Source: an uncultured Oscillospiraceae bacterium (GTDB taxonomy: Bacteria; Bacillota; Clostridia; Oscillospirales; Acutalibacteraceae). Taken from it: 8,807 nucleotides of DNA. Below the pieces are notes generated by a model. The model saw only the letters and a program-made list of their open reading frames with translations. It did not search any database and had not been told where the DNA came from. Both the position numbers and the translations under genes were made by a program. Where the stretch lies: positions 1 to 8,807 of the forward strand of contig USBP01000044.1 in NCBI GenBank assembly GCA_900552985.1, in the 5' to 3' direction. Numbering within the stretch: the stretch's first letter is position 1; every line of letters starts with the position of its first letter. Shown here one piece after another: positions 1 to 5,301 of this stretch.

Positions 1-45
1 AAGCCGGGCCGCATGGAAAATCCCCGATATTTTTTGAAAAAAGGC

Positions 46-74
46 TTGCAAAATAAACGCGTTATGCTTATAAT
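46..74 (+). promoter_or_regulatory. Promoter of the tRNA-Thr gene
   Basis: TTGCAA (46-51) and a perfect TATAAT (69-74) are separated by 17 bases, a nearly consensus sigma-A promoter. Transcription would start near 81, leaving a leader of about 45 bases before the tRNA that must be removed by RNase P. No gene can be recognised in the 45 bases to its left. Confidence 0.8.
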
Positions 75-126
75 ATAAAAGCTGTCAGATACAGGGTGTT
101 TTCGGCAGCTGTAAAAATGGATTTGC

Positions 127-202
127 GCTACTGTGGCTCAGTTGGTAGAGCAGCTGATTCGTAATCAGCAGGTCGGCGGTTCGAGTCCGCCCAGTAGCTC
201 CA
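127..202 (+). tRNA. tRNA-Thr (anticodon CGU)
   Basis: This is a complete 76-base cloverleaf. The acceptor arm GCTACTG (127-133) pairs with CAGTAGC (192-198), the discriminator is T199, and the CCA end is encoded (200-202). The anticodon stem GCTGA/TCAGC encloses the loop TTCGTAA, so the anticodon is CGT and reads the threonine codon ACG. The T arm carries the usual GGTTCGAGTCC core. The gene stands alone between its own promoter and terminator. The minus strand across it has an open frame giving the well-known false tRNA-antisense protein, which should not be annotated. Confidence 0.97.
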
Positions 203-204
203 TG

Positions 205-238
205 ATGGAGTGGCAAGATGCCACTCCATTTTTTATTT
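205..238 (+). terminator. Rho-independent terminator of tRNA-Thr
   Basis: An 11-base-pair perfect stem (205-215 with 219-229, ATGGAGTGGCA against TGCCACTCCAT) with a three-base loop is followed by a T-rich tract (229-238). It begins two bases after the tRNA CCA end, so the transcript is monocistronic. Confidence 0.93.
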
Positions 239-239
239 T

Positions 240-404
240 CTATGATATAAGCTTCCAATGAATGAAAGGCTGTCGGAAATGCGTTTTTTAACAAATCCGT
301 CTCCAATTTTTCAACTTTCTTTTCCGCTGAGGGAACAGTTCCATTTGGTTTCAATGTACTAAGTTCCACCATTGTGTGGGCTTTCTAGGAAACAGCATCC
401 TCAG
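240..404. other. AT-rich spacer, no supported gene
   Basis: Nothing convincing is encoded here. The minus strand from 372 leftwards is open for about 50 codons with AT-rich third positions, unlike the G+C-rich genes nearby. It then runs straight through the terminator and the tRNA in antisense, and it has no ribosome binding site before its ATG. It may be a decayed remnant of a foreign gene next to a tRNA, or chance. I see no direct repeat of the tRNA 3' end that would mark an integration site. Confidence 0.4.
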
Positions 405-480
405 CCACGCCGTTGCTCCACCTTTCTGAAGACTGTCCCGTTTGCATCCGAAAAAGGCTGGGAAAGCTGCAACGGCGTAG
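405..480 (-). repeat. Inverted repeat, stem 1 of a candidate structured RNA
   Basis: Positions 405-416 and 469-480 are complementary over 12 positions with a single exception (406/479). On the minus strand that exception is a U.G wobble, whereas on the plus strand it is a C-A mismatch. This favours an RNA read leftwards. Inside it, 422-426 (CTTTC) pairs with 462-466 (GAAAG). A run of 11 or 12 pairs around about 50 bases is not expected by chance and does not match a terminator, since no U-tract follows. It lies downstream of the uracil-DNA glycosylase gene. Confidence 0.5.
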
Positions 481-510
481 TGAGCGCGCTTGCAGCATAC
501 CTACAACAAA

Positions 511-598
511 AACCGTGCAGCTACTGAACGCCCGTCCACATCTTATCGTATAGCCGCTGTTGAAGGAGTGGTGTGCAATGCGCTCATGCTGCACGGTT
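511..598 (-). repeat. Inverted repeat, stem 2 of a candidate structured RNA
   Basis: Positions 511-521 and 588-598 (AACCGTGCAGC / GCTGCACGGTT) pair perfectly over 11 bases. The stem continues inwards, after a small bulge, with 525-531 and 580-586. The only odd pair there (528/583) is a U.G wobble on the minus strand and an A-C mismatch on the plus strand. T-runs flank both sides: TTCTTTTTGTTTTT on the plus strand (597-610), and TTTTTGTTG after the stem on the minus strand. It could therefore end transcripts from both directions, including that of the glycosylase gene 45 bases away. The loop of about 48 bases (532-579) is far larger than in a plain terminator. Confidence 0.5.
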
Positions 599-642
599 CT
601 TTTTGTTTTTCCGTTCATCAGGTGCGCCTTCTATTCTGCGCC

Positions 643-1248
643 TTATCGCTTCGTTTCACTGTCAGCCGGTTCCTGCGCATAAACCTCGGGGCAGACCTCC
701 TGAATCTTCTCCCGCAGCGCAATAAAATCCGCAAAGGCATCCGGCTTTTGCTGCGGGTTGCGCAGCAGGGAGGCGGGGTGATACGTGCCCATCATCAGCA
801 CGCCGTTCTTTTCCATGAATTGCCCGTGCTGCTTGGTCACACGGAAATTTTTATCGATCAGCCGCTGGGCGGCAATACGGCCAAGACAGACAATGATCCG
901 GGGCCGGAGCAGGCGCACCTGCTCGCGCAGCCAGAGGATACACGCCTCCTGCTCCGCAGGGAGCGGATCGCGGTTTTTGGGCGGCCGGCACTTTACCATA
1001 TTGGCGATGTAAATATTCTTCGTGCGGTCAAGGCCGATCACCGCCAGATATTGATCCAGCAGCTGCCCGCCCCGGCCCACAAAAGGCTCCCCCTGCAAAT
1101 CTTCATGCTCGCCCGGGCCTTCCCCAACGAAAAGCACCCTGGCATCCCGCCTGCCCACGCCAAACACCAGGTTGGTGCGCGTTTCGCCCAAGGGACAGTT
1201 GTGACAGCCAAGGCACTCCCGCTCCAGCGCCTCCCAATTTTCATACAT
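643..1248 (-). CDS. udg: Type-4 (family 4) uracil-DNA glycosylase, [4Fe-4S]
   Basis: The enzyme cuts uracil out of DNA after cytosine deamination, the first step of base-excision repair in the cytoplasm. At 201 residues it has the usual family length. Visible marks are the four cluster cysteines C15 and C18 (CHNCPLGETRTN), C87 and C103; the uracil-pocket loop GEGPGEHEDLQGEPF (residues 42-56, with F56 placed to stack on the base); the NMVKCRPP motif with N83; and the histidine loop HPASLL with H157. An extra cysteine, C12, precedes the usual pair. The ATG at 1246-1248 fits the family N-terminus. The ribosome site is weak, AAAGGG about 12 bases upstream. It is divergent from pduL with a promoter of its own. 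The assignment to family 4 is firm. Confidence 0.95.
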   Translation of the reverse strand: MYENWEALERECLGCHNCPLGETRTNLVFGVGRRDARVLFVGEGPGEHEDLQGEPFVGRGGQLLDQYLAVIGLDRTKNIYIANMVKCRPPKNRDPLPAEQEACILWLREQVRLLRPRIIVCLGRIAAQRLIDKNFRVTKQHGQFMEKNGVLMMGTYHPASLLRNPQQKPDAFADFIALREKIQEVCPEVYAQEPADSETKR

Positions 1249-1285
1249 ACCGTTCCAGCGCCCTTTCTAACGTGTGATATGGAAC

Positions 1286-1314
1286 AGTATAGCACAAAGG
1301 AAGGGATTTGTGGA
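1286..1314 (-). promoter_or_regulatory. Promoter of the uracil-DNA glycosylase gene
   Basis: On the minus strand TCCACA (1309-1314, four of six matches to the -35 consensus) and TATACT (1286-1291) lie 17 bases apart. The start of transcription would fall near 1279, giving a leader of about 30 bases. Confidence 0.55.
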
Positions 1315-1333
1315 GCAGCGCGCTGATTTGACG

Positions 1334-1362
1334 TTGCTATTTTGCGGCCGCTGATGTAAAAT
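1334..1362 (+). promoter_or_regulatory. Promoter of pduL
   Basis: TTGCTA (1334-1339) and TAAAAT (1357-1362) are 17 bases apart. It points away from the glycosylase promoter and does not overlap it. A TTGACG at 1328 is a better -35 word but sits 23 bases from the -10, which is too far. Confidence 0.5.
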
Positions 1363-1395
1363 AAAGAAAAAACTGATTTTGTGGAGGAACAAATC

Positions 1396-1971
1396 ATGAA
1401 AAAAAGCGTATTGCTTGAAACTTCGGCACGCCATGCCCACGTCAGCCGCAGGGTGCTGGACATCCTGTTCGGCGAGGGGTATGAGCTGACGCATAAAAAG
1501 GATCTCTCCCAACCCGGGCAGTTTGCAACCAATGAGCGTATCCAGGTTATCGGACCGAAGGGCAGCTTCCCAAGCGTATCGATCCTTGGCCCGGTTCGCC
1601 CGGAAACCCAGGTAGAGCTCTCCGCCACGGACGCCCGCTCCATCGGCCTGAAGCCTCCTGTGCGGGAATCCGGCGACCTTGCTGGCAGCGTGGGCTGCAA
1701 AATTGTCGGCCCCAAGGGCGAGGTGGAGCTGCAGGATGGCGTGATCATCGCCAAGCGCCACATCCATGCCACACCTGCGGACGCGGAAAAATACGGCCTG
1801 AAGGATAAGCAGGTGGTCTCCGTCCGCGTGGATTCCGAAGAACGCTCGCTCATCTTTGGCGACGTCGTGGTGCGTGTGAGCGAAAAATATGCACTTGCCA
1901 TGCATATCGATACGGATGAATCCAACGCAGCAGGCGCAGCGCCCGGCATGATGGTGGAAATTTTGGATTAA
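1396..1971 (+). CDS. pduL: Phosphate propanoyltransferase / phosphotransacylase PduL
   Basis: This enzyme swaps CoA and phosphate on short acyl groups (propionyl- or acetyl-CoA to the acyl phosphate), feeding ATP formation by an acyl kinase. It is unrelated in sequence to the classical Pta. The 191 residues hold two copies of the PduL fold. Zinc ligands are visible at H13 and H15 (RHAHVS), E74 (QVELS), H122 and H124 (KRHIHA) and H170 (MHIDTDESNAAG), and R68 sits in GPVRPETQVE where the phosphate-binding arginine is expected. The same spacing is known from the Rhodopseudomonas enzyme. The start chosen is the ATG behind TGGAGGAA (1382-1389); an upstream in-frame GTG would overlap that site. There is no N-terminal encapsulation peptide and no microcompartment gene nearby, so a cytosolic role in acetate or propionate metabolism is inferred. 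The gene has its own promoter and terminator. Confidence 0.96.
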   Translation: MKKSVLLETSARHAHVSRRVLDILFGEGYELTHKKDLSQPGQFATNERIQVIGPKGSFPSVSILGPVRPETQVELSATDARSIGLKPPVRESGDLAGSVGCKIVGPKGEVELQDGVIIAKRHIHATPADAEKYGLKDKQVVSVRVDSEERSLIFGDVVVRVSEKYALAMHIDTDESNAAGAAPGMMVEILD

Positions 1972-1995
1972 CACATATCTGAAAACATAATCCGG

Positions 1996-2040
1996 GCTGG
2001 GCGGGAAAGCAGCAATTTCTTTCCTGCCCAGCTGCTTTTT
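1996..2040 (+). terminator. Rho-independent terminator of pduL
   Basis: A 14-pair stem with one G.T pair (1996-2009 with 2019-2032) and a nine-base loop is followed, after three bases, by five Ts (2036-2040). It lies 24 bases after the pduL stop. Confidence 0.88.
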
Positions 2041-2128
2041 ATGCAGCGGGCCGCCGCAATACATCCGGGCCCTCCGCTTTGGCGCCTGCTTTCGTTTTTC
2101 CATCCAGGGCTACGCTCGCTTTTTCCGG

Positions 2129-2134
2129 TATAAT
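2129..2134 (+). promoter_or_regulatory. Probable -10 box for the YdcF-like gene
   Basis: This is a perfect TATAAT 71 bases before the proposed ATG. No good -35 word is seen 16-18 bases upstream, so the promoter may be weak or activator-dependent. The remaining spacer (2041-2205) shows nothing else I can name. Confidence 0.4.
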
Positions 2135-2205
2135 CCAAGCCTAAAATGCATAGGATCAATAAGAATACGCATGACAGAATCAATCGGAATGGAGGCTTGG
2201 ATGCA

Positions 2206-2721
2206 ATGGGCAATCAGGAAGCCACGGCAGCATGCAGCCAGGAGGCGCGCTATCTGCTGATCCTCGGCTGCACCGTGCGCGGAGATCGACCGACACCGCT
2301 TTTACAGACACGTATCGATTGCGCGGCACAATATCTCAAGCGCCACCCGCAGGCAGTCGCAATCGCCAGTGGCGGATGCTTCCGCGCCGGCCAGCGAAAA
2401 AGCGAGGCGCAGGTAATCAAGGAGGGGCTTTGCGCCGCCGGAATCCCTCCGGAACGAATTCTGCTTGAGGAACAGGCGCGTTCCACTGCGGAAAACTTCC
2501 TGCTGTGCAAACAGATTCTGGAGCAGGCAGGCGCAGCCGGCGATGAAGGCGGCGTCGCCTTCGTGACCAATGATTTTCATGTGAAGCGCTGCCTGGAGCT
2601 GGCGCTGCGCAGCGGCTTGCACGCCTCCCCTATTCCCGCGCCGACGCCAAAGGCCGCACGATTGCGCTGCCATGTCCGGGAGTGCCTTGTTTCATTGCCG
2701 CTGCGGCTTCCACCCCGCTGA
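2206..2721 (+). CDS. YdcF/SanA/ElyC-family protein (DUF218 domain)
   Basis: The protein has 171 residues and is a single DUF218 domain. Characteristic segments are LGCTVRGDRPTPLLQTRID (20-38), ASGG (54-57), SEA (66-68), ERILLEEQARSTAENF (83-98), TNDFHVKR (121-128) and a final RECL (158-161). Relatives include E. coli YdcF, which binds S-adenosylmethionine, and SanA and ElyC, linked to envelope integrity. The exact reaction is not settled for the family. Unlike SanA and ElyC it has no membrane segment, so it should be cytosolic. The ATG at 2206 lies 10 bases after GGAGG (2191-2195); an ATG at 2201 is in another frame that stops quickly. Its TGA touches the stop of the convergent regulator gene with no room for a terminator. 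Confidence 0.88.
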   Translation: MGNQEATAACSQEARYLLILGCTVRGDRPTPLLQTRIDCAAQYLKRHPQAVAIASGGCFRAGQRKSEAQVIKEGLCAAGIPPERILLEEQARSTAENFLLCKQILEQAGAAGDEGGVAFVTNDFHVKRCLELALRSGLHASPIPAPTPKAARLRCHVRECLVSLPLRLPPR

Positions 2722-3957
2722 TCACGCCTCCTCCTTCTCCAAAAACTGCTGCCGGTAGGCGCCCGGCGTTATGCCGGTTGCTTTTTTAAAAACCCGGTCA
2801 AAGTGGCTCTGGTCACAATATCCCAGCATGAGCCACAGACTCCCGCAATTGCCAGGCGCGCGCAGCAGGCGCTTGGCCTCCCCTATTTTCTGCCGCTGGA
2901 TATATTGCGTCACGCTCATACCGGTCTCCTGCCGGAAGCGCTGTGTCAAATAGCTGGGGTTGCGCTGCACGCTGGCGGCAATTTCCTCCACGCGAATGCG
3001 TTCATGCAGGTGCGCCTGGATATACTGCATACACAGCCGCACAGTCGCCGAATAGCCGGTCCGCTGAAGCTCCTGGACGCGAGCTGCAAAATCTTGCAGC
3101 ATACGGGCAAACAAACCGGTCAGCGCCGCCGGTTCAGAAGCCTCCTCACAAAACAGCACATAATATTCATAAAGCCCACAGGCTTCTTCCCATCCAAGCC
3201 CCGCCCGCACCGCAGACTGCATCGCAAGAGCCCCCACGGCAATCAGCTGATTGCGCAGGCTGCGCAGCGGCTCCTGCGCCAGGGTGGCCAAATTCCACTG
3301 CGGAAGCTCACGCAGCTGCCGGGTCAGCTCCTGCACGGCGCCTTCCCGGATGCAGCGCAGCATTTTTTGAAGCAGCTGCTCGCTGAATAGCTGCGGCTCT
3401 TCCCCATGATGCAGGAAGGGCCCCTTCCTTTGCGTATCCAACGCTGGAAAAAGAGGCTGCTGCTCCATCAGCTTCGTCAGTGTAAGGTGCTCGCCATACA
3501 TCAGGTTATAAACAAGCAGGGCGCCGTCCACCAGCGCGCGGCAATCCAGCGCCGGTAGGGAGCGGTAATAGGCAGAGAGCGCGTTTTTCTGCGCCACGCT
3601 GACATTCAGCGATGCAAGAATATGCGAGATCACCGTCTCATTGAGCGCACCGGGAAAAACCGGGCCTAACAGCAGCGTTCCCATCGCGCGCCCTAATTCC
3701 CTTACGCCGACGCTGGCCATCGCGCCAAATACCGGCGAGGTCTGAAAGCGGGGCAGGCAATTGCTGTCCTCCCGGTGCAAAAGCGGCGCCACCAGAGCCT
3801 CCTCGCAACCCTCTGGCAAGGCGGGCCAACCGTCGGCAAACAGCTCCTCCCCCGCTCTTGTAACGGCACGCACCGGCACGCCGGAAAGAGAGCGCAGCAG
3901 CAGCCCGTTTTCCCGCGCCATACGCCAGCGCATCTCCACCGCCTGTTTATACCCCAT
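2722..3957 (-). CDS. AraC-family transcriptional regulator with unknown N-terminal domain
   Basis: The 411-residue protein ends in a typical AraC DNA-binding domain (about 305-405). The first helix-turn-helix is near 324-346 (EEIAASVQRNPSYLTQRFRQ). The second is near 374-396, with LGYCDQSHFDRVFKKATG and the closing ITPGAYRQQF. The first 290 residues should be the sensor and dimerisation part; I recognise no cupin, PocR or receiver signature. They are largely helical and rich in Leu and Ala, with a GALLVYNLMYGEHL segment at 145-158. The start is the ATG at 3955-3957, eight bases after GGAGA (3966-3970 on the plus strand); a TTG upstream would give seven more residues but lies before the ribosome site. 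It is divergent from the 104-residue gene, which it may control, and may also control itself. Neither link is shown by the sequence. Confidence 0.92.
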   Translation of the reverse strand: MGYKQAVEMRWRMARENGLLLRSLSGVPVRAVTRAGEELFADGWPALPEGCEEALVAPLLHREDSNCLPRFQTSPVFGAMASVGVRELGRAMGTLLLGPVFPGALNETVISHILASLNVSVAQKNALSAYYRSLPALDCRALVDGALLVYNLMYGEHLTLTKLMEQQPLFPALDTQRKGPFLHHGEEPQLFSEQLLQKMLRCIREGAVQELTRQLRELPQWNLATLAQEPLRSLRNQLIAVGALAMQSAVRAGLGWEEACGLYEYYVLFCEEASEPAALTGLFARMLQDFAARVQELQRTGYSATVRLCMQYIQAHLHERIRVEEIAASVQRNPSYLTQRFRQETGMSVTQYIQRQKIGEAKRLLRAPGNCGSLWLMLGYCDQSHFDRVFKKATGITPGAYRQQFLEKEEA

Positions 3958-4002
3958 TCTTTTCATCTCCAAAATCAAAATAAATTTGTAATGCGCAAAT
4001 GA

Positions 4003-4030
4003 ATTATACTATAAACTTAAATAAATACAA
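4003..4030 (-). promoter_or_regulatory. Promoter of the AraC-family regulator gene
   Basis: On the minus strand a perfect TATAAT (4003-4008) lies 16 bases from TTGTAT (4025-4030). The -35 word is poor (TTG only), fitting a weak or regulated promoter. The leader would be about 40 bases. Confidence 0.55.
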
Positions 4031-4254
4031 TCCGCATTTCATAAATTATGATAAATTTTCTTTATCAAAGCGGTTATGTTTGGCTGGTTTGCCCTGAATG
4101 GTTTATTCGGCTCCTCACTTGAGGATGCTGTCACACAATTAGGCGAGCGCCATTCTGCACCGCTTGACCGGCGCAATCTCCGGAGAGCGTAGGAATGCTT
4201 CTCTGGAGCCGCATGTGCCGTGCATCAAGTATCAATTGAAGGGGCTGGAAAGTA
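4031..4254. other. Regulatory spacer with a hairpin and a doubtful small ORF
   Basis: This stretch separates the regulator from the divergent 104-residue gene. It starts AT-rich (to about 4070) and then turns mixed. On the plus strand a 38-codon frame (4076-4192) begins MFGWFALNGLFGSS, but it has no ribosome site. At 4180-4209 a hairpin can form (CCGGAGAGC against GCTTCTCTGG with a bulge and G.U pairs), overlapping the 10-base palindrome TCTCCGGAGA (4177-4186). These could be a regulator-binding site or a leader structure. I see no convincing -35/-10 pair for the downstream gene. Confidence 0.35.
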
Positions 4255-4569
4255 ATGATCGGAATTGGCAATTGGGGCTGCCACATCGACACAATGTTCT
4301 TCAAAGGCGACGTCACGTTCACGATTACAGACAAGGGCGGTGAATACGGCTTTGAACTGCATATGGACGGCCCGATCCCTGAGTTTCAAATCAAAGAGAT
4401 CAAGGAGGAAAACGGCGATACGCTGCATGCCATCGCCAATGTGGAAATGCTGCCCGGCAAGGATATCGACGTAGCCCTGACCTTTGCGGGCGACACGTTT
4501 AACGGCGTTATCAAGGTACCCTTCCTGGGTAAGATCAAGCTCAAGGATGGCTACCGCCTCGCGGAGTAA
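4255..4569 (+). CDS. Unrecognised small acidic protein, 104 residues
   Basis: I do not recognise this family. The protein is short, acidic, soluble-looking and has no signal peptide or membrane segment. Alternating hydrophobic and polar stretches (DVTFTITD 19-26, YGFELHMD 31-38, IDVALTFAGD 71-80, FNGVIKVPFLGKIKLKDG 82-99) suggest a small beta-sandwich or barrel. There is one cysteine, C9. The ATG at 4255 follows GAAGGGG (4238-4244) by 10 bases, a fair ribosome site. The clean codon pattern and length argue that it is real. It lies between a divergent AraC regulator and the serine tRNA genes, and a strong hairpin follows the stop. Its role could be linked to the regulator's signal, but that is a guess from position only. 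Confidence 0.75.
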   Translation: MIGIGNWGCHIDTMFFKGDVTFTITDKGGEYGFELHMDGPIPEFQIKEIKEENGDTLHAIANVEMLPGKDIDVALTFAGDTFNGVIKVPFLGKIKLKDGYRLAE

Positions 4570-4585
4570 TCAAATTATAGGCACA

Positions 4586-4618
4586 GCCCCGCCCTGTTGC
4601 CTCGGCACAGAGCGGGGC
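4586..4618. other. GC-rich hairpin after the 104-residue gene
   Basis: GCCCCGC (4586-4592) pairs with GCGGGGC (4612-4618). The loop itself folds: CTG and TGC pair with GCA and CAG around CTCG. The stem is strong but has no U-tract on either strand, so it is at best an atypical terminator or an mRNA 3' end stabiliser. Confidence 0.5.
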
Positions 4619-4639
4619 CGAAAACCGTATAAAAACCCA

Positions 4640-4668
4640 TTGACAAGCAGCCGGTTTTATGATAGGAT
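4640..4668 (+). promoter_or_regulatory. Promoter of the serine tRNA genes
   Basis: A perfect TTGACA (4640-4645) lies 17 bases before TAGGAT (4663-4668). Transcription would start about ten bases before the first tRNA, as is common for stable RNA genes. Confidence 0.72.
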
Positions 4669-4685
4669 AATGTGCGTTCCACCAT

Positions 4686-4774
4686 GGAGAGATACCGAAG
4701 CGGTCATAACGGAGCGGTCTTGAAAACCGTCGTGCCGAAAGGCACCGTGGGTTCGAATCCCACTCTCTCCGCCA
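4686..4774 (+). tRNA. tRNA-Ser (anticodon UGA)
   Basis: The 89-base class II tRNA has the acceptor arm GGAGAGA/TCTCTCC (4686-4692 with 4764-4770), discriminator G4771 and encoded CCA (4772-4774). The anticodon loop CTTGAAA gives TGA, which reads UCA and UCG and by wobble other UCN codons. The long variable arm (GTGCCGAAAGGCAC) is typical of serine tRNAs. No terminator lies between it and the next tRNA, so the two are probably one transcript. Confidence 0.97.
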
Positions 4775-4832
4775 GCGCATGATACGAAGCATTCTCTCGT
4801 TTGATATATAATTTTATATTTTTAGTTACCAT

Positions 4833-4923
4833 GGAGAAGTACTCAAGTTGGTGACGAGGCGCCCCTGCTAAGGGCGTAGGTCGGGTAACCGGCGCGGGAG
4901 TTCGAGTCTCCCCTTCTCCGCCA
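4833..4923 (+). tRNA. tRNA-Ser (anticodon GCU)
   Basis: The 91-base class II tRNA has the acceptor arm GGAGAAG/CTTCTCC (4833-4839 with 4913-4919), discriminator G4920 and encoded CCA (4921-4923). The anticodon stem CGCCC/GGGCG closes the loop CTGCTAA, so the anticodon GCT reads AGC and AGU. The long variable arm is present. A TATAAT at 4807-4812 in the AT-rich 58-base spacer could give it a second start site, but no -35 word fits at the right distance. Confidence 0.97.
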
Positions 4924-4924
4924 G

Positions 4925-4965
4925 ACCTGCGGTCAGCAATTCGCGACCGCAGGTTTTCTATTTTT
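4925..4965 (+). terminator. Rho-independent terminator of the serine tRNA genes
   Basis: ACCTGCGGTC (4925-4934) pairs perfectly with GACCGCAGGT (4945-4954) over ten bases, with a ten-base loop. The T-rich tract TTTTCTATTTTT (4954-4965) follows directly. It begins two bases after the last tRNA. Confidence 0.95.
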
Positions 4966-5032
4966 CAGGGTTTGAGCACACTTTCAAACGAGCATCTATT
5001 TTGGATTTGCAACAAGACGGTCATTCAAAAAG

Positions 5033-5063
5033 AAGCCGATTGCGATAAGACAATCGGCTTTTT
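5033..5063. terminator. Bidirectional hairpin terminator
   Basis: AAGCCGATTG (5033-5042) pairs perfectly with CAATCGGCTT (5051-5060). Plus-strand Ts follow (5059-5063), and on the minus strand the stem is followed by TTCTTTTTG. No plus-strand gene needs it after the tRNA terminator, so it most likely ends leftward transcripts from the metallophosphatase gene 240 bases away, or from an RNA made in between. Confidence 0.75.
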
Positions 5064-5301
5064 CTGCGTTATACGACAGGATCTCCGCGATCTAAGCGCA
5101 AGCCGCGAATCCAGTTCGGGCTCAGAGAACAGGAGGCCTCTGTCCCGTCAAAAGTGCGCCGAAAGATTTGGGCTGTCCCATCCAAAATCCAATGTCTAAT
5201 ATCCAAAGTTCACATAAAGCGTTTCTTCTTCAAACTAGGGCGCCCCTCTTGTGACAAGCGGGCGCCCTATCGCTCTTTTCCGACGAAACGGATCAAACAG
5301 A
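5064..5301. other. Gene-free stretch with several hairpins
   Basis: No credible reading frame is seen. Three hairpins are visible: 5117-5147 (CGGG and CAGAG with CTCTG and CCCG), 5236-5269 (TAGGGCGCCC with GGGCGCCCTA, its loop also pairing CTTG with CAAG), and 5286-5311 (AAACGGAT with ATCCGTTT), which overlaps the metallophosphatase stop codon. Three ATCCAA words occur at 5180, 5187 and 5201. The last hairpin could be a weak terminator for the phosphatase. The rest may be a long structured 3' untranslated region or a small RNA. Confidence 0.45.

Noticed and set aside
85..372. Minus-strand frame of 95 residues containing TRTADLLITNQLLYQLSH
   Set aside because: That stretch is the well-known false translation of the antisense strand of a tRNA gene, and the ATG has no ribosome site.
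511..598. Reading the inverted repeat as an ordinary terminator only
   Set aside because: The loop is far larger than in known terminators and the stem continues inward with a wobble-compatible second helix, so a plain terminator is not the best description, although it may still end transcripts.
385..618. Minus-strand frame of 77 residues 24 bases after the glycosylase stop, with AGAAGG before its ATG
   Set aside because: The composition (Arg, Ser, Cys) looks random, and the frame is laid over both inverted repeats, which better explain the stretch.
490..1326. Plus-strand frame of 278 residues
   Set aside because: It is antisense to the uracil-DNA glycosylase, has no ribosome site, and its sequence has no family character.
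1038..2103. Two long minus-strand frames across pduL
   Set aside because: They are shadows of a G+C-rich gene; pduL has the ribosome site, promoter, terminator and all the catalytic motifs.
391..4124. Shared 12-base word TGAGGATGCTGT near 391-403 (minus) and near 4115 (plus)
   Set aside because: Matches of this length are expected by chance in a window of this size.
4541..4792. Minus-strand frame of 83 residues containing REWDSNPRCLSARRFSRP
   Set aside because: It is the antisense strand of tRNA-Ser(UGA), another classic false protein.
4972..5199. Plus-strand frame of 75 residues after the serine tRNA genes
   Set aside because: It runs through a perfect terminator hairpin, has no ribosome site and has a random-looking composition.
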